NCBI GenBank assembly: GCA_907165135.1
Contig: OU015568.1
Coordinates: forward strand, 1,682,501 to 1,746,500
Direction: 5' to 3'
Length of the DNA: 64,000 nt
Source: Oikopleura dioica
Taxonomy: Eukaryota > Chordata > Appendicularia > Copelata > Oikopleuridae
A program made the position numbers and the translations under genes. A model generated the notes under the pieces. The model was not told the DNA's origin. It ran no database searches and saw only the letters and a list, made by a program, of their open reading frames with translations. The first letter of the stretch is position 1; each line of letters opens with the position of its first letter. Shown here piece after piece: positions 1 to 11,450 of this stretch.

Positions 1-479
1 CTTGAAGTTCGCCAAATGGAATCTCTCAGAATAGGTAAACCAGTGATCCCTTACTCGCATTTCTTAATTCTTGTGCTTTCAGAGGAATCACTGGAGTCGC
101 TAGAAGAGCAGAAAGAAGCTCAAAAGTCTCCCCTGACAGCTTCGCGGAAGCTTTCCTCCTCCCTTCACAATATTTCAATTTCACGGGACATCGCGGGCTC
201 CTCAAGTTCAACCGTTTCCACCGCCATCAGTGCTGCAGCTGATAAGTAAGGCCAATTTCCATACTACATTCTACGATTCTTCATTCAATAAATAAACATC
301 TCAAAAACAGTTTCTCTGTACATTGTTTTGAATACGATTTTAGTTCGCAAGCGAACTCGAGGGCGCAAAAGGCAAGATCGTTGCAGTTGACATCACCAGA
401 TAAGCCGAATTCTTTGATGATCGGCGACAGGAGTCTTGCTGCTCAAGGAAATGCTTTTGAATTTGTAGATATGGCTTGA
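1..479 (+). CDS. 3' end of an unrecognised gene
   Basis: This is the C-terminal part of a gene that begins before the window. Exons 1-34, 83-245 and 344-479 join in frame across two GT-AG introns of 48 and 98 bp and end in TGA. The visible protein end is about 110 residues, rich in Ser, Glu and Gln, with no domain I recognise. It looks hydrophilic and disordered. The second intron contains AATAAATAAA, and its donor overlaps an in-frame TAA. A transcript that retains the intron would therefore stop at 249 next to a possible poly(A) signal, so two 3' ends are possible. Frame continuity supports the spliced form. Function unknown. Confidence 0.55.
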
Positions 480-1512
480 ATTTGGAAAATCAAGACGAAA
501 ATCCACCAACTTAAACGGCAAAAATCGCCGGAAAAGCCCTAGAATTTTAGATTTAGTTTCAGAAATGGACGTTTTCTCCGAAAAGAACAATTTTTAGTCA
601 TAAACTTCCGTTATCACACAATAATTAGGAGCAAATAGACCTGAAATCCCTCTTCCTCGGACTTTTTCCCGATAAACAAAGTTCTAAGCATGAAATAAAG
701 GAGATAACCCGCAATCTCCGATGTCGATATTTTCAATCTTCTCAAAGAACGGCCGCAAGAATTCTCAAACCGCGATCGACAAAATCAAAGAAGTTCACTA
801 AAACTCTAAAGATGTATTATCCCTTCTTTCCGAATTTCTGCAAATTTCACTATTTATTTAAAAATACGCCTTTGTTTCCTTACTGTATTTTCGTCTTTCC
901 AAGTCTGTTCTTTTATTTTTTACTATTTTCAAAGTTCAAGGGCGATAATTTCTTTCCAGTTTCATCCCTTCAGTTTCAAACTTTGAGTTTACCTACCCTA
1001 CTCGCTCGCAATTGAATTTCTGTCCTTATTTACGTACTAAGCAAGGTATATCTACCTTACAGTAATAACTTACACCAGCGGGACAACAGACAAGTCAAAG
1101 TAAAAGCTCTCATTTCCATGCTAAACTTCGTTTCTTTTTACTTTTCGCAAATGATAATGGTAAATAATATTCTAAATGAAATAATAAACTTTCCTCCAGT
1201 TCTACCTTTATCAGTGTGTATTTTTATCACTTGGTGGGGCGACCGCCCGAGGCAAAAGTTTCACCACCCGCCTCGTGAGCAAAAAGCGTGGGCGCGAAGC
1301 GCTCGCTGCTCATAGGGCGAGCGCGGCGCTTGCCTTCGAAGGCTTTAAACTTGAGCTTGATAATCAGCTCATTCTGCATTTTCCACGAAAGCTGACATGT
1401 CAGATTTTTTAAGATTTCATCCTTGCCCCTTATCTCCTTGTAAGAGCTTCTCCCTTGGATACATCCCTAATCCTCCTGTTTAGAGAGTAATATCGTATAA
1501 CAACCTGCCAAG
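480..1512. other. Intergenic region without a convincing gene
   Basis: Only short open frames with T-rich or low-complexity translations occur here. A GC-rich patch near 1240-1340 can fold (AAGCGCTCGC facing a related GCGAG...CGCTT arm). The last part presumably holds the promoter or trans-splice acceptor of the next gene. I see nothing else. Confidence 0.5.
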
Positions 1513-1971
1513 ATGGCGATGAATCCAGCGGCAAAATTCAAGATCAAACTTCCTCCAGAAGGTAAACAGTATCTCTTTCTCTATTAACCCTTAACCTTCC
1601 TTCATTAGTGAATCGAATTCTCTACGTTAGAAATCTGCCCTACAAGATTACGACTGAAGAACTGTACGATATCTTCGGCAAGTTTGGCGCTCTTAGGCAA
1701 GTTCGAATCGGTGTCACTGCCGAAACCAAGGGAACAGCATACGTCATCTACGAGGTAAGATGTCTCTTCCCCCAGGACCCATCTAATCTCTCTTCAGGAC
1801 ATTCATGATGCTAAGAACGCATGCGACCATCTGTCCGGCTTCAACGTTTGCAACCGATACCTGGTGGTTTTGTACTACAATCCAGCCCGAGCGTTCAAGA
1901 AGCTGGAGACAGAGAAGAAAGAAGCAGAACTGGCAGAGATCCGGAAAAGAATGGGCTTGCGTAGAACTTAA
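1513..1971 (+). CDS. SF3B6: Splicing factor 3B subunit 6 (p14)
   Basis: SF3B6/p14 is the U2 snRNP SF3b subunit that contacts the branch-point adenosine. Exons 1513-1561, 1609-1754 and 1798-1971 join across two GT-AG introns of 47 and 43 bp. They encode 122 residues, against about 125 in human. An RRM fills roughly residues 17-95. RNP2 is ILYVRNLP and the RNP1 region reads KGTAYVIYE, where the conserved aromatic is Tyr as in p14. The C-terminal basic helix ([23 protein letters not shown]) is diagnostic of the family. The start ATG follows CAAG and gives [16 protein letters not shown], close to known orthologs. A small ORF follows on the same strand and could share a transcript. Identification is secure. 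Confidence 0.95.
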
Positions 1972-2216
1972 ACCTGCCCCAACTCTGCTCACTTTAACAT
2001 CCTGCCCCTGTCTTCGAGACAAATCACCCCTCTGTCATAACTACCTAGAAATAGGTTGATCTCCAGTTACTGTATTTCTTTTATCTAACCACTTCTCTTT
2101 TCAGAAAAATTTGAGCTCGATCATTAGTCCTCCTGCAAGTGAATGACCGCCATCTCGAGCTACAGTAGCCATTAGCGTTGGTAGACGCGGGATATCGTCT
2201 ATCAGGGCTAATTCGA

Positions 2217-2511
2217 ATGGTGAGTGAACACGAGGGGACTTTTGAACTGAGAAGACAAATGCGAGGAGATGTCCGATCATCGGTGTCGCTGCACTGCGAC
2301 ACTAATTACGACATTACGAAGGTAGGACAAGTCAAATTTAACATCGTATTTAATAACCTTTTTATAGATAATGTGGGACTCTCCTAGTTTGATTCAGTCC
2401 AAGTCCAAAGACTTGGATCTGATGATGCAGACGATATTTCGCGAGGAAATCGTGAAAACAAATGTTCTTGGACTGTGCATCAGTCTGCAAGTCAATTCTG
2501 TCGCAACATGA
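2217..2511 (+). CDS. Small hypothetical protein downstream of SF3B6
   Basis: Two exons (2217-2321 and 2368-2511) join in phase 0 across a 46-bp GT-AG intron. They encode 82 residues with mixed charged and hydrophobic content and no signal peptide or membrane segment. I do not recognise it. A pyrimidine-rich acceptor (TTCTCTTTTCAG, ending at 2104) lies between the SF3B6 stop and this ORF. It could be a spliced-leader acceptor, as in larvacean operons (inference). The ATG overlaps a strong-looking donor (GGTGAGTG), so the true start could instead be in an upstream exon. A poly(A) signal AATAAA follows near 2591. Confidence 0.4.
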
Positions 2512-2806
2512 ATCTCACACCACCCACGGAGACATCTTGTCTGTCTTGATACTTATATTCTGAATTTCCACTTTCTATCTATTTAACAGTGAATAAAACC
2601 TTGTTTCAATTTTCAATTTGATTTACTGGTTGTTTCTTGGAGGAAAAGCAGTAGATATGTGTATGACAGTAGGTCCTAATTGTGTCTCAAGCGCCTCTAA
2701 TTTGTAACGCACGAAGCGGAAGTCGGTATCTTAACAAGAGAGGAAAGCAGAACTTGTAGTTTTACTCGTTCAATACTTGTTTGACGTGAATTCATTCAGA
2801 ACGACG

Positions 2807-4012
2807 ATGGCATCGGTGTGGTCTCCTCTTCCTCCCCACTGGGAGGAGGCCATAGGCCCGGTCGGATTCATCTTGAAGTGAGGATCAAGGAAGGTCTGAC
2901 GCCGACCCGTGAAAAGACCCTCGGACTGGCAAAAAATACTTCATCGACCACAAGCGGCAGACAACGACTTGGGTTGATCCCCGGACGACGTCAGTAGGAA
3001 CGACCCCTGTGAGAACTGCTCCAAAGGAACTGCCATATGGCTGGGAAATGGTACAAGACAAGGACTACGGCACGATCTTTATCAATCACATTGAGCGGAA
3101 AATACAAGCGGAGGATCCAAGTTAGGGTTCAAAATGAAATCGAGCAAAATTCATTCAAGACCAAGTTTATCCCGTTTCTGAACCCGATTAGGCTCTCCGA
3201 AGCCGATCAGAAGCAAAAAATGATCGATGCATTCATGAGCGCCAGTCGCGCAACTTCCAGCGAGCATCTTGCTCTTCAACGTATGCCATCTTACCTCTTA
3301 CTTTATTCCCGTATTTTCAGCACCGTCGCTGAACTCTCCTACAGACATCTCATCAGTAGACACAGAACTTCAAAGATCAATGCGGAACGTCATGAAGCTG
3401 AGAAGAGGTCTTAATCTGCCCGTATCGGGAGAGCAGAGTAGCAAAGAACAGCTCGAGCATATGATAAGAAGAATGGACAACGAAATTCAGTCTCTTTCGG
3501 AAGAAGTTGCGCGTTCAGGTAACTTTCTTTTCGAAGCAAAATTTTTCATTTTCCGTTGTAGAAAGAGAACAGTACCAGCATCGATCGCTCCTTGACGTCG
3601 CCGATAAGGAAAAAGAACTAGAACTGGCTTCCCGCCAATTTGCGAATCCTACAGCAGATCCTGCCGACGCAGCTGAAGCCAGTAGGAAATGTGAGCGACT
3701 TCGGAACGAGCTCAAACAAGCGAAGCTCTTCAACAACTCCAAAGTAGCGCAAAACATGTATGATGAGAAGCGGATAGAAGGCTTGGTCGAGCAAATTCGA
3801 CAAAAAGAAGAGTGCAAAAGGAGGCTTTTGTCTGTTTTAGGGAGGGTACTACCTTTTTTTCTCATGAGATTAGAGAAACTCGAGAGTACCTTGTAAAGAC
3901 GAGCCATCGATGCGAAACAGAAGGGCTCCTGCCAGATCTCAAACATTTTCCGAAGCCCGACAGCTTCCGCCAGACCGATTCGCAGACGCGCCGGCTAAGG
4001 GTGTCTCCCTGA
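2807..4012 (+). CDS. WWC/KIBRA-like protein with tandem WW domains and coiled coil
   Basis: WWC proteins are Hippo-pathway scaffolds. Exon 1 (2807-2855) joins exon 2 (2917-3120) only if the 61-bp intron starts with GC (GC-AG). The result is a clean first WW domain (LPPHWEEAIDPRTGKKYFI) followed by WW2 (LPYGWEMVQ). In WW2 the second Trp is replaced (QAEDP), as in KIBRA WW2. Downstream exons (about 3203-3280, 3321-3518 and 3562-3829) encode charged, Glu/Lys/Arg-rich helices typical of coiled coil. The intron after WW2 is uncertain: GT-AG 3121-3202 keeps the frame. The 3' end is also uncertain. A 44-bp intron (3830-3873) leads to TGA at 4012, but a 28-bp intron at 3846-3873 would lead to a stop at 4107. 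At about 315 residues it is far shorter than vertebrate KIBRA and lacks a C2 domain. Salvador is the alternative family. Confidence 0.7.
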
Positions 4013-4283
4013 TCAATTTGAACTCAGAAGAGCGTATCGAACTCAACCCGCCGATCAACAGGCTGTCGACTCAGATTCCTCGTGCGAATCCAAGACATCA
4101 CCACTGAAAACACTAGTGGCCATTTTTCATCCTTTTCAAAGCTTGAGATCATTCTCCTTTTTTATCCTTTTTATCTTTTACTCAATTTCTTTCCATCCAT
4201 CTGTTACAGTCATTTATTGATACACAGCCAAGCTTGTTTCCATCCCTTTTCTCAAGTCTTTTATTATTTAGAAATCTCTAATC

Positions 4284-6054
4284 ATGCCTCTTTCGCTTTT
4301 CGGTGGACCGAAGCTGGAAGACATCCTGCTGACACTAAGAATGCAGGAAAAAACACTTGAGCGCGAAGCCAAACGAGCAGAAAAGGAACACAACGCGCTG
4401 AAAGCAAAAGTGAAGAAAGCTATCGCAGAAAAGCGTATTGAATTCGCCCAGATTCACGCTGAATCTGCCGTCCGCAAGCGCAACGAAGCTCTCAAGTATG
4501 AAATTTCTCGCAACTTCTGTTCATTATTTATTTTTCTAGCTATCTTCGTCTTGCATCGAGGATGAACGCAGTCGGCAGCAAGATCAAGTCCGCGCAGAAC
4601 ATGCAGAAAGTGACAAGAGAACTGGGTACAACAACCAAGAGCCTTGAAAAAGTCATGAAAACCATGAACCTCGAAAAGGTAAATATAGCAGGGTGGAACA
4701 TTCGGGCAAAAATTTTGGGTCTGGCCGGCCGATTGCCCGCCGATGCCCGGAAATTTTCATCGGCGCCGGGAAAAACCGGCGAAATTTCGGACGCCCGGCT
4801 TTGCCCGGCGCAGATTTCTGCCCGATTTTTGTCCGGCGCCGATTTTTGCCCGACTTTACTTCGGCGCCGATTTCTGCCCGGCCGCCAACAATAATTCCGG
4901 CGCCGATATTCTATGGACAAAATTAGGACGCCGATTTACTCGACTAAGAAATGAGTGAATGTAAAAATTTCGTGATATGAGCCCGGTTAGGCAGTAGAAA
5001 GTCATTCTTTATAAAAAGGAGGATAATTTCACCGTATGACAAACATGTCGACCATAAAAAGGAAAGTTCCTTAATAATAATTAACAATAATCGAGAGTAG
5101 TGGATTGAAAATGTTAGTATTAGTGCTTCCCTGGTTGGCCCGCCGACTTTTTTTCCCGCCCGCCAACTTTTTCCGGGCGCCGTTTTTCCCGGCCGATGGT
5201 GCCTTTTTCGGGCGCCGACTTTGCCCGACTGCCCGAAGTTGCCCGTTTTTTTAGCCAAAATATGACCCTCGCGCCGGCCGTTTGCCCGCCGTTGCCCGGC
5301 GCCGACCAATTTGCCCGAGTTTGCCCGGCCGAATGTTCCACCCTGAATATAGATAACTAAGGTGGACTTCCAATTTAATCTGCCAAGGGTGCACCTTAAT
5401 TTCCATCTGATTGTCCCAATCTAGTACTTTAACACCTTTTTAGAATCCTCTCGACGAGATATTTTTATTTATCGAGAAAAAAATTAAAAAACTAGAATCG
5501 TTTGGAACTTATAGGGACTTGAAAAATGCATTAGAAATCACAAAAACCGATAAAAATCCGATAAAAAGTCCGAAATTCAAAAATCGGCTTCCATATGGGA
5601 AAAGAGCAGCTAAAGACGATTCTAAAAAGGTTTGATACTTGGGGGTTCTAATGGAAACTTTTTCCGGAAATCGAAAAGCAAATCTGGCAGATTAAATTGA
5701 AAGTCCACCTAAGCGCAAACCCAACGGCGAATTTTTAAGATCACTGCGACGATGGACAAATTCGAGACGCAATTCGAGAACCTTGATGTCGTCACTTCAA
5801 CGATGGAGAGCTCTATGGAAGGTGCTATGGCTACAGGAGGGCAGACAGCGCAAGTTGACGATCTTATCGCCCAAGTCGCTGGTGAAAATGGACTCGAACA
5901 AGAGCTTGAACTGCTCAAAGCTCCAGAAGCGAACAAATCGTAAGAAAATAGACGAAAAATGAACCTGTTTTGAAAAAATCTTTCTAGTGTCGCCGCTCCA
6001 GCAGCCCAAGAAGCAGATGACATCAATGCACGCCTTCAAGCTCTTCGAAATTAA
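4284..6054 (+). CDS. CHMP1: Charged multivesicular body protein 1 (ESCRT-III)
   Basis: CHMP1 (Did2/Vps46) is an ESCRT-III subunit that binds Vps4 and IST1 during membrane scission. Exons 4284-4495, 4540-4678, 5740-5939 and 5988-6054 give 205 residues. The N-terminal basic helices (KRAEKEHNALKAKVKKAI), the NEALNYLRLASRMNAVGSK core and the C-terminal MIM1 helix ending DDINARLQALRN match the family. The first two residues after Met (PLSLFGGPKLEDIL) diverge from vertebrates. Introns 1 and 3 are 44 and 48 bp, but intron 2 is 1,061 bp because it has received two inverted-repeat elements. All junctions are GT-AG and in frame. The second MITE ends 30 bp from the exon 3 acceptor. Identification is secure. 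Confidence 0.95.
4689..5345. mobile_element. MITE-like element 1 in CHMP1 intron, 17-bp TIR, 7-bp TSD
   Basis: The 657-bp element starts CAGGGTGGAACATTCGG and ends with the exact reverse complement. It is flanked by AATATAG direct repeats (4682-4688 and 5346-5352). The inside is GC-rich, with many GGCGCCG palindromes and GCCCGA/TTTGCCC repeats near both ends, and an AT-rich middle. There is no transposase-like frame, so it is non-autonomous. CAGGG termini are typical of hAT elements, but hAT normally leaves 8-bp duplications. The family is therefore unsure. Confidence 0.85.
5361..5709. mobile_element. MITE-like element 2 in CHMP1 intron, TAA target duplication
   Basis: The 349-bp element has 25-bp terminal inverted repeats with one mismatch (outer part GGTGGACTT, inner part CAATTTAATCTGCCA). 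TAA trinucleotides flank it at 5358-5360 and 5710-5712. A 3-bp TWA duplication fits PIF/Harbinger-type MITEs (established for that superfamily; assignment inferred). It lies 15 bp after the first element and encodes no protein. Confidence 0.8.
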
Positions 6055-6390
6055 ACACTTCCTCTCCAGTCCTCTTTTCCGCCAGTTCCGATTTCAAGCA
6101 AATACTAATCAAGCGATTAGCGCACTCAACGGATATTCTTCTATTCTTCAAAAATTGTTCTTATTCCAAAAATGCTTTCCCTCCAATAAATATAAATTTC
6201 TCTTAAAAATCAAGAACCTGAGAAGGTCTGCAAAAGAACCGATCTTCGATACATAGTTTATTGATGCAGGAGAATCCTTTGATCAACTCAGTCAGTATAA
6301 ATTTTGGTGGGAGGTTATTCGTAGAAAAACTGTACAGCGGGATTTGTTGAGGGTTTCATACAAAGTTGAAAATCAAGAATTTAGGACCTT
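6055..6390. other. Convergent 3' regions of CHMP1 and the next gene
   Basis: This is the interval between two convergent stop codons. It holds an AATAAATATAAA poly(A)-type signal near 6185 for CHMP1. I see no gene. Confidence 0.5.
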
Positions 6391-7120
6391 CTATCCAATA
6401 AGACTCACTTCTTCGAGGTCCTTTTCTTGTAAAAGCCACCTAAAAAGAACGGTACTGCTTGCTAACACATTTGTTCTTACCTTCTGAGGCTTCTGACAAG
6501 CTCAAAGCCGTTGAGATACTCGACGCCGTTGTACAAGACAGAATGCACTCCATCCAGGAATGATTGAGAATCAGTATCATCTTCTGTATCCTCGAATCTC
6601 GGATGAGCAGAAGACGGAGCGGGCCGAGGTGAAAGGCTCGGAGGCAGACCTAGGAAGGGAATTCGATCCCTGAAGGGATTGTGCTTTGTCAAGTCCTCAG
6701 CGTTGAATTTAGCCACTCGACTAGTGAGAATGTCGTTATCTTCGTCAGTCCTACTTCGACCGAGCATACGGGTACGCTGGAATGATCGTCCGCGGGGGAT
6801 GTAGTCGTTGAGAACCAATCCTGAATTGTTTTTTGAAAAATATTCTTGTTGGGCCCTGCTAAACTGAAATCCTCAGGAATATCCTCAACTCGGATGATAT
6901 TTGAGACATTCAGCTGCAATTCTTTGGAGAAGACTGAATCATGGCGCCCGAGTGCCGCAAGAAACGTGGTGTTCTATATCGGATGTTTTCGGGGAATTTA
7001 TTTGAACTTTATTAATTATTCTGGAAAATTCTTTTATATGATGGCTTGCTTACCTTGCTCACGAGCATCTTTCCTGGCTAGTCTGGCGGTTTTCTCCATT
7101 TCTTCAAGCTCAAGAATCAT
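6391..7120 (-). CDS. Unrecognised protein, four exons
   Basis: On the minus strand, exons 7120-7054, 6933-6865, 6820-6481 and 6439-6391 join in frame across GT-AG introns of 120, 44 and 41 bp, giving 174 residues. The N-terminus is a short charged helix (MILELEEMEKTARLARKDAR). The middle is Arg-rich (VLNDYIPRGRSFQRTRMLGR) and is followed by a Pro/Ser-rich stretch and an acidic patch. No known domain, signal peptide or membrane segment is visible. Without the last short exon the frame would stop at the donor (TAA at 6477), giving a form about 16 residues shorter. The acceptor of exon 2 was chosen because it is the only nearby one that keeps the frame. Function unknown. Confidence 0.6.
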
Positions 7121-7347
7121 TCTGTTTTCTGCCCGCGTTCTGCAGTACCGAACTCGACCTTATCAAAGTTGATTCTAATGTTCGACCGAAAAAAAAATGA
7201 AAAATGACAATGGATACACAACTAATCGGATAATGCCCGGGAGAGAAAGAATTTAAAAGTCTCACATTACTAAGCAAGCTCGCTAAAGTTTAGCCCTTAA
7301 TTTTAGAGTACAAACTCTTAGCGTCTAACAGACGGCTAAGCATCTTT

Positions 7348-10300
7348 TCAACTCATTCCTGACCACTCAAGCGCGTTGTTCTTCTCTTTCCATCTACATC
7401 TTCGTTTCTCTCCATCGTCGATAACTTCCAGTCCCGGGTCACAGTAGATCTGGCATCTGGCTCCAGCTGCGTTATGATTCTCAGAAGAAAGCCATTCTCG
7501 GCCAATCCTGCATTTCCAAGTCCCATTCGGATATTCGTCCAGGGGTCCGGAATCATTTTCAAAAAGGGGAGGGCAGGTTTCAGTATCGTAGTCAACCGGC
7601 GCTTCCCAATCTGTGATCTCGTTGGCTTCATCAGAATCTTCTGGAACACAGTCAAAATCGTCCTGTGTCCACATGCAAGCCTTCGAAAATGTTATTCTTA
7701 GAAGCTAGAAGTAAAATCTTACATCCTGTCGATTGGAGCATCGGCAACGTCTGGTAATATGTCTATTACCGGGGATATAATTCTTCGGACACTGCAGCTT
7801 ACATCTGAAAATCTACTTAGCGTCTTTATGAACACGATGAGCCGTATTTTAGACTTTCGAAAGTGAATCTTTTTGGTTGCATAATGATCGGATCAGCGGC
7901 ATCAACAAAGCTGATTTGAGTCTCAAGAAGAGTCAAGTAACCACTTTTTCTAACGCCATGTTTTCGGGTCAGTATAATTCGAGGGTTGTTTCGTGATCAA
8001 ACTATACCTTGAGTTAAAATGAAAGCCTTTTGAACAGCTCCAGCTTCCGACCTCAGAACTAAGCTCTTCGCAAATACCTCCAGCGACGGGAGCTTGTGTC
8101 GTTATCTCAATATCTTCTTCAGGGAGGCAGAAAAGCTGCTCGTCATTCCAATCACATTTTCCTTTGCGGCATTTGCACCGCAAAACGGTACGGCGCTGCT
8201 CATATCGATCGTTGCATTGAAGTTTGCACTAGTACTGAGCTCATAAAACGTCGTAATTTTAGGAGGAAGATTTTCCGAATTTAATCAAAAATATTTATCG
8301 AACTCTCCTTTGTATCATGAGAATTCCCATCTGTGCACTCCCAGAAACCATTAGGATCTTCAAGCGCCTCACAAAATTCGTCTGCCGCGGTTGTCGTAGC
8401 TTCAGGATCTTTTGTTGTTGGAACTGGCGTCGTGGTTGGCTCTTCTAAGCAGGTTAAGTCTGGTTCAGTCCATCCGCAACCAGTATCAGAACATTCGCAG
8501 GATGTTTTCATTCTGAAAACCGCGTTGAGTCAAGAACATGAAATTCGAGATCATTCGATAATTACCTAGCGTGAGAGTCAAAGAGCGGTTTTTGGCAGCG
8601 AAGTTTACACTAAGAAGGATTATTGTTAAATTGCACAAATAGTTTGTCGGAAGACACGGTTTTGTGTTCCACTGGTAACCTAATAAATAACACGCAACGG
8701 AACTAAATCAAGTATTGTGTGCTACTAAGAAGCTATTATTGCGATCTTCAAACCTGGACACCTTCAGGGAGAGTGTCAGCCAACTCGTATTCTTCTGGGT
8801 TAAATTCGAAGATTTCACCACCCCAGCCTTCAATTTTACAAATCCATTGGGAGCGTTCATGAGGAGCAGTCAATGGTGGGCAGTTTTTGCTTTCATCAAC
8901 TGTTGTTGCTGTTGAAACCCACGACCATGTGGTTGTTTTTGGTGTTAATTCATCAGAAGTCGAGGTAGTATAAACTAGAGTTGACGAAGTAGGATCATAC
9001 GAAGATGTCGATGTTGTTCCTTGATCACTTGTCGTCGATGAAAATGCAGAAGTGCTGGTATAATCTGTCGATGTCGTGGGTCTTGATGATGTTCTGGAGG
9101 TTGTGGAAGTGGGGTCATATGAAGATGTCGTTGTTGTTCCTGAGTCTCTTGTTGTCGTAGAAAATGCGCTAGTGCTGGTGTAATCTGTTGTTGACGTAGT
9201 TTTTGAAGTTGTTCTGGAAGTTGTCGATTCGGTCACAGATGTGGTGTAACCACTTGTGCCGAAAGGAGTAGTTGTAGTTTTTACAGTAGATGTTGTCGTA
9301 GAAGTTGTTGATGTCGTTGTTGTTGTGTAACTAGTCGTAGTTGTGATTTCTGTCGTGGTTGTTGTGGTCGTAGTTGTAGATGAGGTTAAACTTGTGTAAT
9401 CTGTTGTTGTGGTAATTCCTTTCGATGAAGTCGTTGATGAGGTTGTCGCCGAGCTTGTTGTTGTTGACAAGGTCTTTGGTGAAGTTGAAACTGAGCTAGA
9501 AGTCGTCGTGTAATCCGTTGATGTGACAGAACTTGTTGTTGTTGTTGAGCTAGTCGTTGAGATTGCAGTGGTATAATCTGTTGTTTGCGTGGTAGTATAC
9601 TTTGTAGATGACGTTGCAGTTGCTGTTGTCGAAGAAACTGATGATGTATAATCTGTTGATGTTGTAATATCGGTTGTAGATGTGTTCTCAGTCGACGATG
9701 AGTACCCTGTCGATGTTGTATAATCTGATGTTGTCGTTTTTTGTGTTGAGGTTGATGAAAAATAACTCGATGTACTTATTGGTGAGCTCGTAGATGAAGT
9801 TTGATCAGTTGAAGTTGATGTTGTCGTCCTTGTTGTTGTGAATTTGGGCGTTGAAAATGTTGTTGATGTGGTCCTTTCTGTAGTTGTTGTTCCAAATGTG
9901 GTAGTTGAGCTTCCATAAGATGTTGTTGATGTGTACGCCGAAGTTGTTGTTGGTTTGAACGTTGAGGTTGTCGTGGAATATTCAGTTGTTGAAGTTTCGA
10001 ATAGAGTTGATGTTGTCGGTTCAGTTGTGGAGCTGTATAAAGTCTTTTCTTCAGTCGTAGTTTGATAATCAGTTGTGGAGGTCGATGTCTCGAATAGAGT
10101 AGAAGTTGTTGGCTCACTCGTCGTGCTGAAAGAAGAAGACGTTGTCTTTTCGGCAGTGGTCGACTCATAACCAGTTGTTGAGGTTGAGCTCTCGAATACT
10201 GTTGATGTTGTTGGTAAAGTCGTAGAGCTGTACAATGTCGAAGTTGTCTTTCCTGAAGTCGTTGTCCCAAAACCAGTTGTTGTAGAAGTTGACGTCTGAG

Positions 10301-11425
10301 TCGTCGATATTGCAGAGCTCGTCGATGTTTCAGTAGTCGTTGTAGAATAAGTTGTGGTAGAAACTGTAGTCGAGGTAGACGTTGACGTAACTGATGACGT
10401 TGTTGTGATGTCAGAAGTTGTCGACGAGGTTTCAGTTGTTGTTGTAGACGTTCCTCCTGTAGTCTTGGTAGTAATGTCCTCGGTCGAAGTTGTTGTTGAG
10501 ATTGTTGTAGTTGTAGAAGTATTTGTCGTTGTTGTATACTCTGTTGTTGTCGATTCTGGTTCCGTTGTTGTCGTTGTAGTCATTGTGGTGGTAGTAGTTG
10601 TTGAAGTTGTCGTTGTTGATGTTGTCGATCTTGTGGTTGTTGTAGTTGTAGACTTTGTTGTGGTTGTAGTCGATCTTGTTGTTGTCGTGGTGGCAGTTGT
10701 AGTTGTGGTTGTAGTTGATCTTGCTGTGGTGGTGGTAGTTGTTGTAGAGGTAGCTGTTGTAGTTGTTGTCTTTGTTGTGGTTGTCGTCGATCTTGTGGTG
10801 GTGGTGGAGGTTGTTGTAGTTATTGTAGTTGTAGTCTTTGTTGTGGTTGTAGTCGATCTCGTGGTCGTTGTGGTGGTAGTTGTAGACTTTGTTGTAGTTG
10901 TAGTTGATCTTGTGGTTGTGGTGGTGGTTGTTGTTGTTGTGGATGTAGCTGTCGTCGTAGAAGTAGTTGTTGTTTTAGTAGAAGTGGTTGTTGTTGAAGT
11001 TGTAGTCGTTGTGCTTGGTCGTCCCGGACAAAATGTATCAACACCTGATTGTAGTTCAACATCGAAAAATTTCCATTTGCACCCAGTAAAAAGCAGTAAA
11101 AAGCCATTCGATGAAAAACAATCACATTTTGCTACGCCGTGAGCCTCGCCATAATAACAGCTTGGAGTGCATACTGCTCCTGATTCTAGGTTCTCTGGGC
11201 AAGCCCATTCTCCTAGCTCGATTGTTGCAGCGTCATTAATTTTAGTCCCGTTCAAGGATGAGCATGATTCCTAAAAGATAACATAGTGCTTTTTCGAGTC
11301 AATTTTCTTACGCTTGATCTTGAAGCTAATTTATATGTAGTCTCCGCATTGAAAGTATTTTCTTCGTCCAAGTCAAAAGAAAAACACGTTCCAAGCAGCA
11401 AGAACGTGAAAAATCGACTCTTCAT
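7348..11425 (-). CDS. Secreted Thr-rich mucin with repeated 8-Cys modules (oikosin-like)
   Basis: Seven exons (11425-11312, 11270-8754, 8609-8566, 8512-8308, 8228-8008, 7804-7723 and 7680-7348) encode about 1,171 residues. A signal peptide (MKSRFFTFLLLGTCFS) opens the protein. Next comes a cysteine module, then about 700 residues of nearly pure Thr/Ser repeats with periodic Tyr-Thr-Ser motifs (dense O-glycosylation expected), then four more modules. Each module has the pattern C...L...G-x-W-x-C...C-x-L-x-C...C-x-C...C-x-W...C. The fifth module ends after five cysteines. The intron 8307-8229 must start with GA (GA-AG) to stay in phase; the others are GT-AG. The architecture resembles larvacean house proteins (oikosins), but homology was not searched. 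A TATA-like box lies 35 bp upstream of the ATG. Confidence 0.85.
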
Positions 11426-11450
11426 AAAACTCTCTTTTTCTAGTCGCGTC

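Noticed and set aside
812-1015. Phe/Tyr-rich open frame on the plus strand
   Set aside because: AT-rich low-complexity translation without splice or promoter context; not credible as a gene.
4540-5341. Several overlapping Arg/Pro/Ala-rich frames
   Set aside because: They lie inside the GC-rich MITE in the CHMP1 intron and arise from its palindromic repeats.
9776-10270. Gln/Arg/Leu-rich minus-strand frame
   Set aside because: Out-of-frame reading of the mucin repeat.
10354-11142. Long plus-strand open frame rich in Val
   Set aside because: It is the antisense shadow of the Thr-repeat region of the mucin gene (ACN codons read backwards as GTN) and has no start context or domain.
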